Of a stretch of DNA of 64,000 bases, positions 25,384 to 38,302 are shown piece after piece. The notes beneath the pieces were generated by a model. The model saw nothing but the letters and a program-made list of their open reading frames with translations, was not told where the DNA came from and did no database searches. The first letter of the stretch is position 1; every line of letters starts with the position of its first letter. The position numbers and the translations under genes were made by a program. Source of the DNA: Rhizoctonia solani (lineage: Eukaryota; Basidiomycota; Agaricomycetes; Cantharellales; Ceratobasidiaceae); contig NC_057381.1 in assembly GCF_016906535.1 (NCBI RefSeq), forward strand, positions 1,674,001 to 1,738,000, written 5' to 3'.

Positions 25384-26753
25384 TCAACAGTGGTGCAAGC
25401 CAAACGTCAGAGTGGAAGGCATGAAGCGACACCTGGAAGCCCGATGGGACAATGGAATCGGGCTAAAGGCAGGCTCGTAATCGGGGAGACATAAATACCA
25501 AGGACCCGATGCGAACAGTCTTTGGACCTCGACCGGTGTGCAATGGCCAGTGGAGGCGAAGATCGCTTGGGAGGGGACTTGGATAAAGAGGGACAGAAAG
25601 AGAATCAAGACGCACCGTTCCCTGAGTAGACTCTTGGAGGGCCTCTTGGGGGGACCTCTGCGCCTGTCGCTCCCGGTGGACTCGTCCTCGAGTCGCTGGA
25701 CGATGCCGCTGGCGAGGGCGGTCATGGAGCCCATTTCCGAGGTTGCACTGGACCCGGCACGGCCAGTGTGGTGGGAAGTAGGAGACAAGAGGGGCGGAGG
25801 CAAGAGTGTGTTGGTAGGGGGAGATTGTGAGTACGAGGACAGATGGGAAGACGAGGCCGAGTGAAGCAACCTGGGCGTACGGGGTGATCTGGAGCTGGAA
25901 CCCGAAGCGAGGACGGCATGGGCACTCTGACCGCGTCGAATGGACGGAACATCGTCTGGTCTGTGGACTTCATGTGCGTGTCGGCTGTCTGGCTCAAAGT
26001 GCCTGGATCGAATGTCGACGTCTGGACCCGAGTCGTAGATGGCCATGTCGTCTGGGCCCCAGGGGTGCTCGGCAGCAACTGCGTGTGCGTGCATGTCGGC
26101 AGGAGACACGCTGGATATAAAGGGGGGAGGTGTGCGCGGAGATTTGCCAACACTCGGGGGATTGAGAGAGCTCGATGCACTGGTAGATCGGCTCCTGTTG
26201 GGTGAGCTGGGGCGACTGCTTCGTGGAGACAACAACAGTGTCGAGCTCTTGGGGGAGACGGCGGGTGGAGATGGCGACTAGGGCCAGGATCGGGATGGAG
26301 CGAGGGGGAACCGGTGGCTGTCCTCGGGTGTCGCAGCGGTGGGTTCGGAAACGACGAGAGACTGGGTGCGGGCGAGTCTTTGGCAAGGCAGAGTGGTTCT
26401 CTCGCAAACGGGTCATCACCGACAGTCAGACCGGCGCCTCCGATGGTAACAGCATGGAAACTGCGTTTGGTGTCGGTGGCACTGGATGGAGTAGTGGGCT
26501 CGTTGGGCCAGAGATCGCTCAAGCCAGACCCAGTGGAAACAACGGTCTGTCGGTTCGAGGAACGTGGAGGCATGGGCGGTGTCCCGTTGTTGCGCAGTCG
26601 CTCCTTCGACTTGGCCTTGCTGAGCCCCACAAACACACTGGATATGACCCCCTTGCCCCCAGACGTCGTCCTCGTCCGTGGCCCATGGCTCGATCCCCCG
26701 ATGCTCGCAACGCTCCCATCGCTCGGTCGTCGGGACCACAGTATCCCAGACAT
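25384..26753 (-). CDS. Ser/Pro-rich disordered protein
   Basis: Begins MSGILWSRRPSDGSVASIGG at ATG 26753 and continues with KGVISSVFVGLSKAKSKERL and KRSFHAVTIGGAGLTVGDDP. The frame then moves at the G run 26251-26255; one extra base there links it to PKSSTLLLSPRSSRPSSPNR, LNPPSVGKSPRTPPPFISSV, DDMAIYDSGPDVDIRSRHFE and GIVQRLEDESTGSDRRRGPP. The 3' end is uncertain. A donor-like GTGCGT after KSLLRER (about 25610) could splice to a hydrophobic last exon ending near 25325, or the frame may simply read through to TGA 25384. Composition and head-to-tail orientation resemble the neighbouring 22-25 kb gene, but I see no shared motif. Function unknown. Confidence 0.5.
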
Positions 26754-29700
26754 CGCCTCTGCAATCCTCAGCCACCGTTCAACGCGCTACAAGCACAACT
26801 CACAACTCATCCAAATGAACCGTCCCCCGTCGTAGCAAGCAAGACAGAGCAAGAACCCCCCACTCAACCAAGAAACAAAACCGGAGTCCCTGACCCTTTG
26901 CTTCCGCCCGCTTACCACACTATCCAGGCCCCCGACTCTTCCCTTCCCCATATAGACTAAGCTTACCGACAGTCAAATATACCTTGGCGACCGCGTCTTC
27001 TAGTCTTGAGCCGGGTATGTCTCTCATATCCTTACCAATCTTTATTCGCATTTCTCTCTCTTTTTTTTTTTTCTCTGTCCCCCCCCGTACTTTTCGATAT
27101 ACGTAAATATGATGTCCCATGTCACCCATGTCGTACCCGGACAGGGCCTGTCCACCGGGTCCGACCTCCCCCTTCAGCCGGTCCCAGCCTATTGCCCCAC
27201 CTCACCTGGTTCCTAGCCATCCATGTGGTGTGGCACACTCGCGTAGCACAGGGCATACAGCCTACATGCACTCCCAAAAAAAATCACAATCCCTATCAAC
27301 AGCTATTTCGGCCGACTCCGGTCCACCCTGAAAATACATGCACCATCCCCGTTGATGGTCGTTAACCTCATCACCACCCGTCTTCTAATCACTCCAGCCT
27401 AGCCTACCCCGATCCGGTTTCTCCTTGCACACATGAGCAAGGCGTGGTTGGGTCGTAGCACCGTGGTGTATGACAATGTACATCCCGATCGCAACCCAGC
27501 CAATATCACTACGGTGGTACACCTATTGCCCCCCCTGGGTCGAATATGAACAAACTCTATCCTCGCCGTCAACCTCCCTTGATCCTGAGCTTATAACCTT
27601 GATCCCGCGTTCGACGCAAGGAACATAGATGCACCCACATACGAATCGAAGCTGTAGCGGGCTATCGTTCACCCACCTCGGCGCATGACTCGCAGCCTCC
27701 TCCCTCCTTCCCATGTTAAAGGCTAGAAAAGGGTCACGCATCGTTTGAGAAGAACGGGCGCTAGATGTCCGCGAACGAGGAACTAACGTGCAGAAATGAC
27801 GAGTATAGACTTCTAACTCGTCCCGTTTTGGGACTTGTTCAGAAACTTCCCGTGCTCAAGCCGATCGAGGGTGCATCTAACAAACTGCGCAGGCACATAG
27901 CAAGGGGAGAGGAAGAGGGTATCGTAGAATGAGCAGGCACTTGCGGCCAGAAGAATCCTTGTAGGAATTCGCTCGGATCTTGGAAATGCCTAAGAGTCTT
28001 AGTATTTCGCCGTTCATAGGTACTGACGATTCCAGGTGTACCTTCAACTTTTTTTTAAAAAAAATATATTAGTACAACTCTGAACATGCAAACTCCAACA
28101 GACGAATATCATTTTGAAAAAGGCTATGCACACCCCTACGCTTACTAGAACACGACCAGCGATCTCAGACCTTTACTCACCAGCGATCCTCGAGAACACA
28201 CACATTCCAACATACGTATTCGTTCCTTTCTGATCGTACACTTTTTTTGATCTCCAAGCTTCCAAGTTCATGCGCGCGGACCTCCACTACATTCCAACTT
28301 TACAGTGTGTTTCTTTTTTTATATGGTGCCGTGCGAGGTTGAACTGGGCAATGACGTCTCGTGATACATCCGGGCCCGGGCAGAAACATAATCTCCTTTT
28401 TTATTATTTTTGAGGAAAACCATATTCTTGGTGCGCGTATGTGGCTGATTGAGCCCGAGTGGCGAGTCCTTTCTTTCTTAACCCTCCCAAGGGTCACACC
28501 ATCACACTGCCATCCGCCCGAACATCCACGGCCCACGGACTCGAGAACTTGAACTATCCTTCGATACGGGGGTGGAGGTGGGGGACAGATCAAACATTCC
28601 CACTTCTTGATAACATAACACACATATCATATTCTCTGAATAATCATTTCGGAACCATTTTCCGAGCCCATTCGAATGACACCGTGTTTCGCATGCACAT
28701 CCGCAGTGACTCCCATGCAGAAATGACGTTCACCACGCGCGCGAGAGAAAGCATCGTGATGATATCCGAGATCGCCCAACGTTGATGTGCACGTGGAACC
28801 GCTCCGAGAACTGAAACTTACCAAACGGCCTAAATGATCTAGGGGGGGAGGCCCAAACTCCGTGTGTCCGAGGCCGGGGTTTGAAAGGTACGTATACGTA
28901 CGAGTAGAAGCCCCCCCTGAGTTGATCATCTCGTGATGGGACTTGTTACACTAGGACACCTTGTCTTTATCTCTCTTTTATCTAAATTATAATAAAAAGA
29001 AACAATGGTATAACGGAGGATGAGAATCGACCCTATGGACGATCGTGATGCCGGGATGATATATGAGGGCGTGAGTACAGGGCTTGGTCAGTCGGTCTCT
29101 GCGGGGATGTTCATTGTGATAAGCTTTGTTGGAGATACGATCCGAACCTACGCGTAAAGGTTTGATTATAGGCCTATCTTCTCCCGACGCGCACGTGACT
29201 CGTACAAATAAACCCCGACCGATAGTCATACATGTTTCACAAGTGAGAAGTTGTGTCTGTTTCAGGGTGCGACCTAATAGAGTACTATCTATTTAATATG
29301 CGCAATACAATGTAGATACAGGACAGCGTCGATCATCCCTGGCTCTCAACTGAGTCGAGTGCTACATCAAAGATGCGAGTTATGGAGGGTGCGACTAATA
29401 CATGCTTCTGACTACCAAGAAGTACTTGGACGAAACTAGTTGGGTACGCGGGAAGCATATGCTGTCGTGCTTGTCAGTGGGACGCTCGGATCCGGGTAAC
29501 AGAACAGTGTGGGCAAGTAGACAAAACTCCGAAGAAATCCCCTCTTGCACCAGCACATTCATCAATTCGGATAGTGCGCCTTGGTGTGGTGTATTCTATG
29601 TGATAAGAGGGCCAAGGGATGATAGGTTTAGCCAATGGGGAAGACGTCTCGGTGAGCTCATGCAGCCCTGACTTGAATTCCGATGGTGCGTAATGATCGC

Positions 29701-30186
29701 GGCATCCAATCTTGCTTTTGAACGAAAGCGGGTTTGAAGGGCAGTTTTGTGGGCGCCAGCAGAGTTATTGAACTTGTGAACAATACTGTCTTCACTGGAA
29801 GCGGCATCGGATCAGTTACCCCACTTACATCGCGGGCCTAAGAGAGTCAATTCGAGTGCTTGTTGTTTCCATCGTAGGTTTCAATTCAGAGCAAGTCGTG
29901 GGAATTAAATAGGTCAAATTTTATCACCTTGACTAGTGAAAAAACGCAGCATTGCTTCTGCGCGAGTTCGGAGTTTGAATCTGGTTTTATAGACTCAGAT
30001 TGTTCCGGTTGATTATCATAAAGGTCCAAGGCCACGATCAATATTTAACATCACGTGACCGCGTCGCGGAGCCAAACGATGATTTACATCCGAGTTTTAA
30101 ATCAATACAGACAGTTTTCTACTTTGTATATCGTTTGCTCTCATCTGCCACCGACAGCCTGACTACTATTCTCCTGACCTCCAGTC
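26754..30186. other. 3.4-kb region without a supported gene
   Basis: Presumably the promoter of the 26.7-kb gene and upstream sequence of dmc1. Landmarks are a pyrimidine run with 12 T near 27061 and an 8T/8A palindrome (ttttttttaaaaaaaa) near 28049. Frames at 28300-28623 and 28627-28929 are short, overlap antisense frames and lack domains. Confidence 0.4.
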
Positions 30187-32011
30187 ATGCCAGTTCCCGC
30201 ACCCGATGAATCTCGCCCAGGTACTCCTGGAGACGATATCGATTTTGTTAGTCTTGGCGCGCTTGTCAGCCTCATCCTTTATGCACGCTAACCATAAATC
30301 GCAGGACGAGCCTCAGTGGGACATGATTGACGAGCTTCAATCACATGTATGTCAATGCCACCGCATCTTATTGATTTCGCTTACCTGTTTTGGGATAGGG
30401 AATCAATGCACAAGACATCACCAAGCTCAAGGTTCTTCTCATCCAGTGGCCAAGGCGTGCGCGCTAACTCATTGAGGTACAGAAAGAAGGCATATGCACG
30501 GTCTCAGCGGTGCGCATGACCTCACGCAGGAACATGCTCAAGATCAAAGTATGGCGCACATGATCAGGCGCATACATTCGTAACGCTGATGCGGGTCATG
30601 AACAGGGAATGTCGGAAGCCAAGGTGGAAAAGATCAAGGAAGCAGCGCAGAAGATGCTAGTAAGCAATAGAATACGATAGCAATGACTGGCTTGGAGATC
30701 TAACTGTGTGCGACAGGGATCGTCGTTCCAGACCGGAATGCAGGTCTCGGACAAGCGGAAGCGCGTGCTACAGATTAGCTCTGGAAGCAAGTCGGTCGAT
30801 GGAATGCTCGGAGGCGGGTTCATGAGTCAGAGTATATCAGAAGGTACGCTTCGGTTTTCTTGCCGATACATGCCATACAAACTCATGGAACTCGGTAGTC
30901 TATGGGGAGTTCCGGTTCGTGAGCGGATTCCACGTCCATATGATCACGTTGTGACATTATCCGCTTGGACAGCACGGGGAAAACCCAACTCGCACACACG
31001 CTTTCTGTTATGGCCCAACTGCCACCGGAGATGGGCGGCGCCTCGGGCAAGGTAACATACATAGATACCGAAGGTAGGTTCGACACGATGGTATTCTTTT
31101 ACGCTTTCTGAACTTGTACCGCTCTCATGGGATCTGAACCTATATAAGCTGACATGTCTTCGCACAGGCACATTCCGGCCCGACCGCATCCGGGCGATTG
31201 CCGACCGGTTTGGAGTCGATCCTGAGCAGACACTGGAGAACATTACGTACGCTCGTGCATACAATAGTGAACATCAGGTAAGAATTTGTGGCTGCAGGGT
31301 ACCGCAATAGCTTGGAATAACGCATGCATCGGCAGATGGAGCTAATACAAGAAGCGGGGATGCGGTTCGCAGAAGAGAAGAACTTTAGGCTGCTGGTAGT
31401 TTAGCGGTTTCGATTGAATTGTCATCAACTGATGACGAGTGGCAGATTGTGGACAGCATCATGGCACTGTTTAGGACTGACTACTCCGGGCGCGGAGAAT
31501 TGAGCGAGCGACAGCAAAAGGCGAGTGGATTTTGTTAGTGTGGAGAACATGCTTGACAGTTACTGCTGAACAGCTGGCTCAGATGCTTGCCAAGCTATCG
31601 AAGCTGTCGGAGGAGTTCAATGTATGGATGTTCTTCGTTCCCTATCTCCGACCCCAGTTGACTTTATGTTAGATCGTTGTGCTCCTTACGAACCAAGTAC
31701 AAGGTATGCTAGTCATGGCTGTATGATCGCTACCGACTTTGTTTTTCTAGCTGATCCCGGTGCGACGATGGCATTTGCTCCAACTGTCAAGCCGATTGGA
31801 GGCCATATACTGTCTCATGCATCCGCCACACGCATCATGTTGCGTAAAGGTACGTGATCATCAAACAATATCGTTACTCGTTCTCTAATTATAGTCCATG
31901 AATCAAATAGGTCGTGGCGAAGAACGCGTGGCAAAACTAGTAGACAGTCCAGATCGGCCGGAAAGTGAGGGTAGCTATAAACTGGATGAAGGTGGTTGGG
32001 CAGACGTTTGA
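30187..32011 (+). CDS. dmc1: Meiotic recombinase DMC1 (RecA/Rad51 family)
   Basis: Meiosis-specific strand-exchange ATPase. Starts [20 protein letters not shown] at ATG 30187. Exons follow with [45 protein letters not shown] (in-frame GTG CGC inside the exon) and the helix-hairpin-helix [18 protein letters not shown]. The core reads [13 protein letters not shown], Walker A GEFRTGKTQ split by an intron at about 30917-30980, [29 protein letters not shown], Walker [75 protein letters not shown] and the end [13 protein letters not shown] 32009-32011. The GGHILSHAS and RGEER segments and the N-terminus favour Dmc1 over Rad51. At least ten short introns; no frame breaks seen. Its presence implies a retained meiotic programme. 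Confidence 0.92.
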
Positions 32012-33798
32012 GCAAAAGGACCATATTTTGTGATGTAATCTTATTCTGAGCGATGTGCATTCGAGTTTCACTATTGTTCATATTTGTTCGTTGGCTCCAG
32101 TGAGCCACAGGCTTTCAAAATGAAGTTTATATGAAGTTGCTGTGCTTATATTCATGCACCTAACTATGATTTTACATCACCGCAAGAGCCGCTGAAATAG
32201 TGCCATTGCAGCCGTCAGTTTATGCATAACAGTTGAGTGCCTTTACGTATTCTTGAGTATACAATAGTTACAATTGGTCAATCACTGCTATTTATATTAC
32301 CACTCCGCGCATGGTTGAAGCGGGCCCTATATGATGTACCAAGGTTGCTCAGTTTCATCAATATCTTTCTTCTTATTGGGGTGCTTAAAACGAAATAAAT
32401 GCGATCTTCCGAGACTTTTGAGCGCGGTAGATATACAGGCAACTTAATCAAAGTCCGAGTTTATTTGAAAGGTTTTGTCCGTTACTATAGCTGGGTAGTA
32501 ATTTCCCCACAGTGCCGAAATCAAACTGAGGGCGCATGGCCCGAGTTATGAATCACTTGATAGCCCTGTGCTGTGTCGTAGAGGTACAGATTCTGCGTTT
32601 TTGGTTGCAGGTGGTTGGCGAAATCGGCATGTCATGTCGATTTTCTGTACTCTTGGGATTTACCGTGACCTTTGCTTGGCTGATAAGTGTTTCCCCTTAC
32701 TTGTACGAGTCCCTGCAATACTACAAGAGCCCAGAAAGTATTTAGCGTTTGCTTTGATGTGCGATTACTGACGAAAGCTTCCTGAGTTTGTTGTATGCAT
32801 ACGCGATGACATAGTCGCCAGTAGCCAATTGAAGCGCACGCCTGTCCTTGAAATCGTCGTGCTTTATCGCTAGCATAATTTGATAACCTAACGTTGTTTA
32901 ATACGAGATTGAGATGGGGCTGGAGCCAAAGCTTAAGAGGGGTTTCTTCATCCATGTGCATCGACTCTTTCGAAGCGCCTTTTATTTTTAGGAGGGTGAT
33001 GATTCTGTGGTGATGGTCTAAGTGCGTGAAACCTTGGTAATTGCTGGATACCGCACCAAAGAAATTCCTAAATGATTTGATAGGCTTCATACGCCGCGTA
33101 GTATACGTTATAGGGATGAAACTGATGTTACAACTAGCGCCACACATACCATTGTAGCCGCTAGGTATAACTATCACAGCCCCCTATTCACATGCATGTC
33201 TTGTACAGTCTTTTACTCAAGTCGGATTGCGCTATCAAAGGTAGACTAGTCTGATTCCAATAGCTAAGGCATTACTTTTGTTCTATTTTGCGCGTCTACC
33301 AACCGAAGAAGATGCATCTTTGCTAGGACGGAAATACCTGTCTTTGGACTTGGTGCCATTTCGCGCTACAAACCAACCTATGAACCTGTTCGATTGACTC
33401 TACTAAAATGTATCCCTACTGGCTGTACCTTGTGCTGATTAAAACCGCGCATTTGCCGATTGGGGGGGGGGGGACATACACACCTACTTCCTGTAAAATA
33501 GCGCGAGTAGAGCTCATGTAGGCACTTTATCTGCGTGCACCAGTTTGGTCTAAATGAGGCATGAGAGCCTGGCTCCCGTAGAGTCCCTTGTAAAGTCAAG
33601 TTCATAATCAAAATGGCTCAATTCTGTACATGATGTACCAGGCCTTGATATAAAAATATTGCACTTGAATTACTATTGGCAGCCCGTGTGTTGCGATGAA
33701 ATCGTTCGTTTGAGGAACAGCTGCCAAATCTGATCAAGCAACGACCTCAATTTCAACTGATCCGTGATTCAGCTCAAGTTCGATTGACCAGGCTAGAT
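32012..33798. other. Intergenic, nothing recognised
   Basis: 1.8 kb between the convergent dmc1 and histidine-phosphatase genes. A 181-codon minus frame (32632-33177) has no domain or splice context. A run of 10-11 G is present near 33463. No gene supported. Confidence 0.4.
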
Positions 33799-34657
33799 CT
33801 ACGTACCATGTGAATCAATGGGTTTGTCAATCGCATGTATGAGGGATGGCTCCTGAATGGGAATCATGGTCGCGTTTTCGTCATCATCGTTCTGAAAAGT
33901 ATACACTCGACATTCGACGTTTCCCCATCTCTGTCAAAGCAAATTCAATCCCAAGTCACAGGCCTACCGGGCTGTCGAAACTCACCGATAATGAGACCGT
34001 TACCCCCGAATTGGGGCCCCTCATCCGGCCATCAATCTCTCGAAAGATTCCGCCGTGCCCGATGAGAAGAATGTTAGTCTCCGGCCGATCCCTCACAAAC
34101 CTCCGGACCCATTTGGCGCGATCAGCCAGAGCTTCCGGAGTCGGTGCGTAGAATCCCTCGTTCTTGTTCCAATCATCCGTCAATACGCTCCAGTCAAAAC
34201 CTCGATCCTTGAATTCTTCTATTTGCTCGAGAACATCGCGATCTGAGCCTGTATCGCAGGGAAAGTCGTGAGTCTCTTGTAATTGCGGCATCAATATGAC
34301 GCCTCGAGGAGATAGCCGTTCAAAGGTCTTAGGTACGGCCAGGAGCGTGGTGGAAAGAGTTCTTCTAAAGGGAGAGGCGATAATCAACTCTGGGATGTTC
34401 TGAAAATCAGGGTTGGCTTGAGCAAACTCGACACATTGTTGTCGTCCATACGGTGTTAATACGGCATCGTGGACTACGGGAGATAGCATTAGTAGTGACT
34501 CATCAAATGAATGGTATGCCCTTACTCGAGTAATCATTCGCTACGCTACGAGGATGTAGAGGGTTAAATCACGCATTCTCTTCTATAAGGCACTGATATA
34601 AACTGACTTATGCTCAGCTTGGCCATGACGAAGGAGGTAAACACGCTTAGAGGACAT
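33799..34657 (-). CDS. Histidine phosphatase (phosphoglycerate-mutase-like) superfamily protein
   Basis: Exon 1 (ATG 34657) encodes MSSKRVYLLRHGQAEH with the RHG catalytic-His motif. A small second exon gives VANDYS, then IHDAVLTPYGRQQCVEFAQ. The long exon carries ASPFRRTLSTTLLAVP (SPxxRxxxT phosphate pocket), LQETHDFPCDTGSDRDVL, FDWSVLTDDWNKNEGFY and the second catalytic His in NILLIGHGGIFREI. An intron after VTVSLS (GTGAGT at about 33975) leads to RWGNVECRVYTFQNDDDENA and the stop TAG at 33799. Length is about 245 aa, cytosolic, no signal peptide. The family includes phosphatases of sugar phosphates and other small molecules; the substrate cannot be read from the sequence. All joins are in frame. 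Confidence 0.8.
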
Positions 34658-35017
34658 TCTAACAAGATGGAGTGACTAATTAAGTTGGCTGTAATCGATG
34701 TGCAGATGGATGAGTCCGGGACAGTATAAATCAGAGATACTTTAAGATGCCCGGTGTTATCGTCTTGTGTAGACCGGGGGAGACAAGAGAGGTGGTGGGG
34801 CAGTGGACGTCATTTAGTCGTGTGCGGGACGATGCCCTAGTCAGCGCTTAGTTCGATCATTGGCAAATGAGCCCAGACCTCATACAAATATCGCAACTTG
34901 TCGACTGAGTCGAGCCATTGACCCGTCTCGTATATTAGAGTCCCCATAGTGGGGATGCGAGAGAACATTTTGTGATACATATAGCGCAGTAAACACACAG
35001 TTATTGTCCCAAGATAT
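34658..35017. other. Short intergenic gap
   Basis: 360 bp between the phosphatase start and the 3' end of sf3a2, presumably the phosphatase promoter plus the sf3a2 terminator. Nothing specific seen. Confidence 0.4.
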
Positions 35018-35950
35018 CTATTGGCCGTACGGCGCCAAAGATGATGTTTTGAACATGAATTGGAAGCTGTATTGTTTCGTATCAGCGTCCCAGTGCGACC
35101 AATTCCAGTCCGGATTTTCCTCTATATCTTCAATTTCACGTGCTGGGATCCGGAATGCGATACTCTCATAGGGTTCTGCAGCCACCTGTTGGTCCGTTAG
35201 GCAAAGTTCCGAACATCAGCCCAAGTGTTTTACTCACGATAAGATATTGGTAAGCCCTATTTGGCTGCTCCTTTTTCTGCTCCCATGCACTCATAAACCT
35301 GCGGCGAGGAATACACCTTCTTTGATCTGGGGTAGGTGTACTTGGACCATCATGCCTTCCTTGGCACCCCCACCACCTGCCGCAGCAGCCATGAGAGGAT
35401 CGCGCACCTTGGTTACGCGATATCCTGGTCTTCCGATTTTGATAAACATTTTACGGGGAACTGATGCTGCTGGGGCGGGTGCGGTAATGAGCTGGGTTTC
35501 CTTTGCATCTCGAGCAGCGCGTCGAGCCAAATTAGTTTGATGCTTTTTGCCTTGGGTATGAGCCAGGTAAGATCCTTCATTTGTGTGAAGTGTCAGGCAA
35601 AGACGACATTCCAGCGATCCAAGGTGGTTGCGAAGAATATATGGATCCTATTCGCGCAACACATTAAATAGGTTATCGGTGGGCGTTGCATGAGATATGC
35701 ATTCGTAAGTCCGTACATACCTTGGCGAGATCAATCGTCTCCAACGCAAGCTTTCTCAGTCGTTCACGTCGGTCGACATTCGCCTCGGACGCTCCCGCCA
35801 CACCACCGCCTCCAAATTTGCTACCCACTCGGTTCTGCGGATTTTATTTAATCAAAAGAGAGCTACACCTTTACTGCTTATAATTTACCTGATAATCTAC
35901 TGGAATTAGTAGTGACAAGCATAGGACACGACTACGTGCTACTCACCCAT
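35018..35950 (-). CDS. sf3a2: Splicing factor 3A subunit 2 (Prp11/SF3A2)
   Basis: U2 snRNP component needed for prespliceosome assembly. The start codon is alone in exon 1 (ATG G at 35950), then DYQ, then NRVGSKFGGGGVAGASEANV. The matrin-type C2H2 zinc finger follows: LECRLCLTLHTNEGSYLAH with TQGKKHQTNLARRAARDA. The core domain reads PRKMFIKIGRPGYRVTKVRD, GMMVQVHLPQIKEGV, PRRRFMSAWEQKKEQPNRAY, EPYESIAFRIPAREIEDIEE and DWNWSHWDADTKQYNLQFMF, ending SSLAPYGQ, TAG 35018-35020. Length is about 230 aa, lacking the Pro-rich tail of animal orthologues, as in many fungi. One base is missing between IKEGV and PRRRFM (AA at 35310-35311, expected AAA). As the gene is essential, this is most likely an assembly deletion. 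Confidence 0.92.
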
Positions 35951-36141
35951 GGTTGTTTGCCAAAGGTCACCAGTGACACGTGATCGATCTGATGTGTCAG
36001 CAACTCAGATGGCAATGAAGTAGCTAACGAAACACTCGTGATGCTAGCAAACGCGTGGAAAACCATCTCGTATTGACAGCTACATTATTTCACTGATACA
36101 TCAAATCTTTGATAACTCGCTCAGAATAAATAGGTATCTTT

Positions 36142-38302
36142 TCACTCTGCCCAATCCCGAATAATTTGCTCGTGTCTTTCGGATCGAGGAGTAATCCTGC
36201 ATTTGAACGGATATAACTGTCTGTTTGAGAGTCAATATTTAGCTCACGCCTTGGCATATCACACTACTAACCGAACCGCCTCATTTAATCTCATCTCTGG
36301 CTTCAATGGATCGGCTTTCCGTTGTGTCTTCCTCAGGGCCAATGTTGAACATGGCAAGCAAGCCCGCTGCTATAATAAACAATGATGCTCAGCGTGATGC
36401 GATCCTGGACAGCTCCTGCGTCCATATCCAAAGGTGGGAGCATCAGGAACCGAAAGATCCAGGAAGCGATCAGGATTAAAACGGTCGGGATCGATGTATA
36501 CATCTGGATTGTTACTTATGGCCCTAAATGCAAAAGAAGAAGAAATAAATTGGGTTTGTTAATACTAACGGCAAAATACGACTGTACCACGAATTTCCAA
36601 TGCTATAGATATTGGAACAATCATGTTTGTCATCAAATATACCACGCATATTATACATAACATTCACTCACACAATTGCGCCCTTCGGAATATGATAGCC
36701 CTTGTAAGTATCGTCTTGAATACAAGCGTGAGGAAGAGCTGGCAAGTGGAATCAATACGCAATGAATCTCTTGTGTATGATTACTACATACCCAGAGGCA
36801 GTACCATTCTCCAGCGAAACACTTCTTTGACAATGCGCCGTATATACGGTAAAGAATCCCGATCTGCCATCTCGGGTAGCCGCGTACCAATAACCGCATC
36901 TAACTCGGCTTGCGCTTTGGCCTGGACGTCTGGGTGCATGGCCATGGCCATTACAAAAACCCGAGTACTCGCAACTGACTTGAAAACAGCCGCGGTCGTT
37001 AATTCACCTCGGAAAAGCTGCTTTAGATTAGATTTACCGTATCGGTTCCCGCTTCAAGTAAAGGAAATGTGCACATTAATCGGAGTAAAAAGCTTAAACT
37101 CTATATTTGTTACCTGAGAAGATTGTACCTGCTGCCCATCGAACACGATCTTCCACTTCGGCAAGGTTTGAGGGGGCCTCTTGATACACATATCTCGTAA
37201 GCCAAAACGAAAGCATGGATGGAGTTGCAGTTCCAGCGGCCTCTTAAATGTGAGTAGCTACTCCAACAGAAGGTATCGAATATAGCACACCATTTGATTC
37301 TTCGTCCATTCGTAAGGGATACCCAACATCAGATCTTTTTGATAGCGCCAAGCGTTGGCTTTCGCCTTCCACGACGCTCCCGGGAACCATTCTGGAAGAT
37401 ACTGGAGCCAAGGTACAGTATTGACGAAATAATCTAGAAAAAGGATTGAGATGGAACTTCTGAATTCGGAATCAAGCTAAATGTCATACTCACTCGAAAC
37501 TATAACTGCCTGACTGAAACCTTCCACTGCATCTTCTACTACTTTGACCAAACTATCATCAGGCGATGTGACTTCATACCCATAAACTGCCATGAGCAGC
37601 GTTGAGCCGGCCATACTATATATATTAATCACCGGGATAATCATAGGCTGCCAAGTAAGAACCTACCGTCTAATTTCCGCTGAAAACCCTTCAGGATTAT
37701 TAAGGATCCGGTGAAGTGTGAGGCGTGATTGCCGTTCCACTAGTGGCCACCTCTCCTCACTAGCAATCTTGTGTAGTACTTCGTGTGTCATCTTTCGTTG
37801 GCTACGCCATCGTTCTCCATAACGAACCATCCCAGTGTTGTTTCCCCAGCCTACCCTATTATAGATGTTAGGTTTACGACGAGATACTTAAAGTGCATAG
37901 GTCTCACAGGTTATCGCTCGATACCATGGGTATATGCGGGCGGTCGGAGTATATTGATGAGCGCCTTACAAGCAGTTCATCCACGGCAGCTTGAGAGTTG
38001 AGTACGATAATCGTTTGTCCTGGAATGATAATCGAAATTATATCACCTGATTGACGAATGTAAATTAATATGAAACTTATTACAGATGGATCCTACCTAC
38101 TTTCGAGCTCCAACCCCCAGTCCCTGTATACCCGTGGCTCGTCTATAACACTTATCATGGCTCGTAAGTTACCTATAATTGGATCGACTTTGGGAGATGG
38201 AGGCAATGGCCCATAGCGTTTCTCTCGCTTTGCACTGGCACGAAGCCAAAGCAGAGTTGAACATAGCCCCCCAAGTAAGAGATATATGTAGGTTTGGCTC
38301 AT
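36142..38302 (-). CDS. Cytochrome P450-2 (3' exon shows three single-base losses)
   Basis: Starts MSQTYIYLLLGGLCSTLLW at ATG 38302 with a membrane anchor, then YGPLPPSPKVDPIIGNLRAM. Exons follow the same pattern as P450-1 and P450-3. The I-helix mini-exon near 37060 reads AGTDT (canonical). A later exon reads MAMAMHPDVQAKAQAELDAV. The K-helix is ExxR-type, and the haem loop FGYGRRSCPGSHHAE is encoded without the usual intron. Beyond the Cys ligand the frame slips three times (36388, 36316-36318 and 36308-36309). Each site needs one more base in or beside a short run and then matches the family (LFIIAAGLLAMFNIGPEEDT, LKPEMRLNEAVR). The last exon PFKCRITPRSERHEQIIRDW ends TGA at 36142. Either a young pseudogene or, more likely, an intact gene with assembly deletions. 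Substrate unknown. Confidence 0.75.

Noticed and set aside
36142..36400. Calling P450-2 a pseudogene
   Set aside because: All three frame slips are single-base losses at short runs, and sla2 and sf3a2 show the same defect, so assembly error explains it at least as well.
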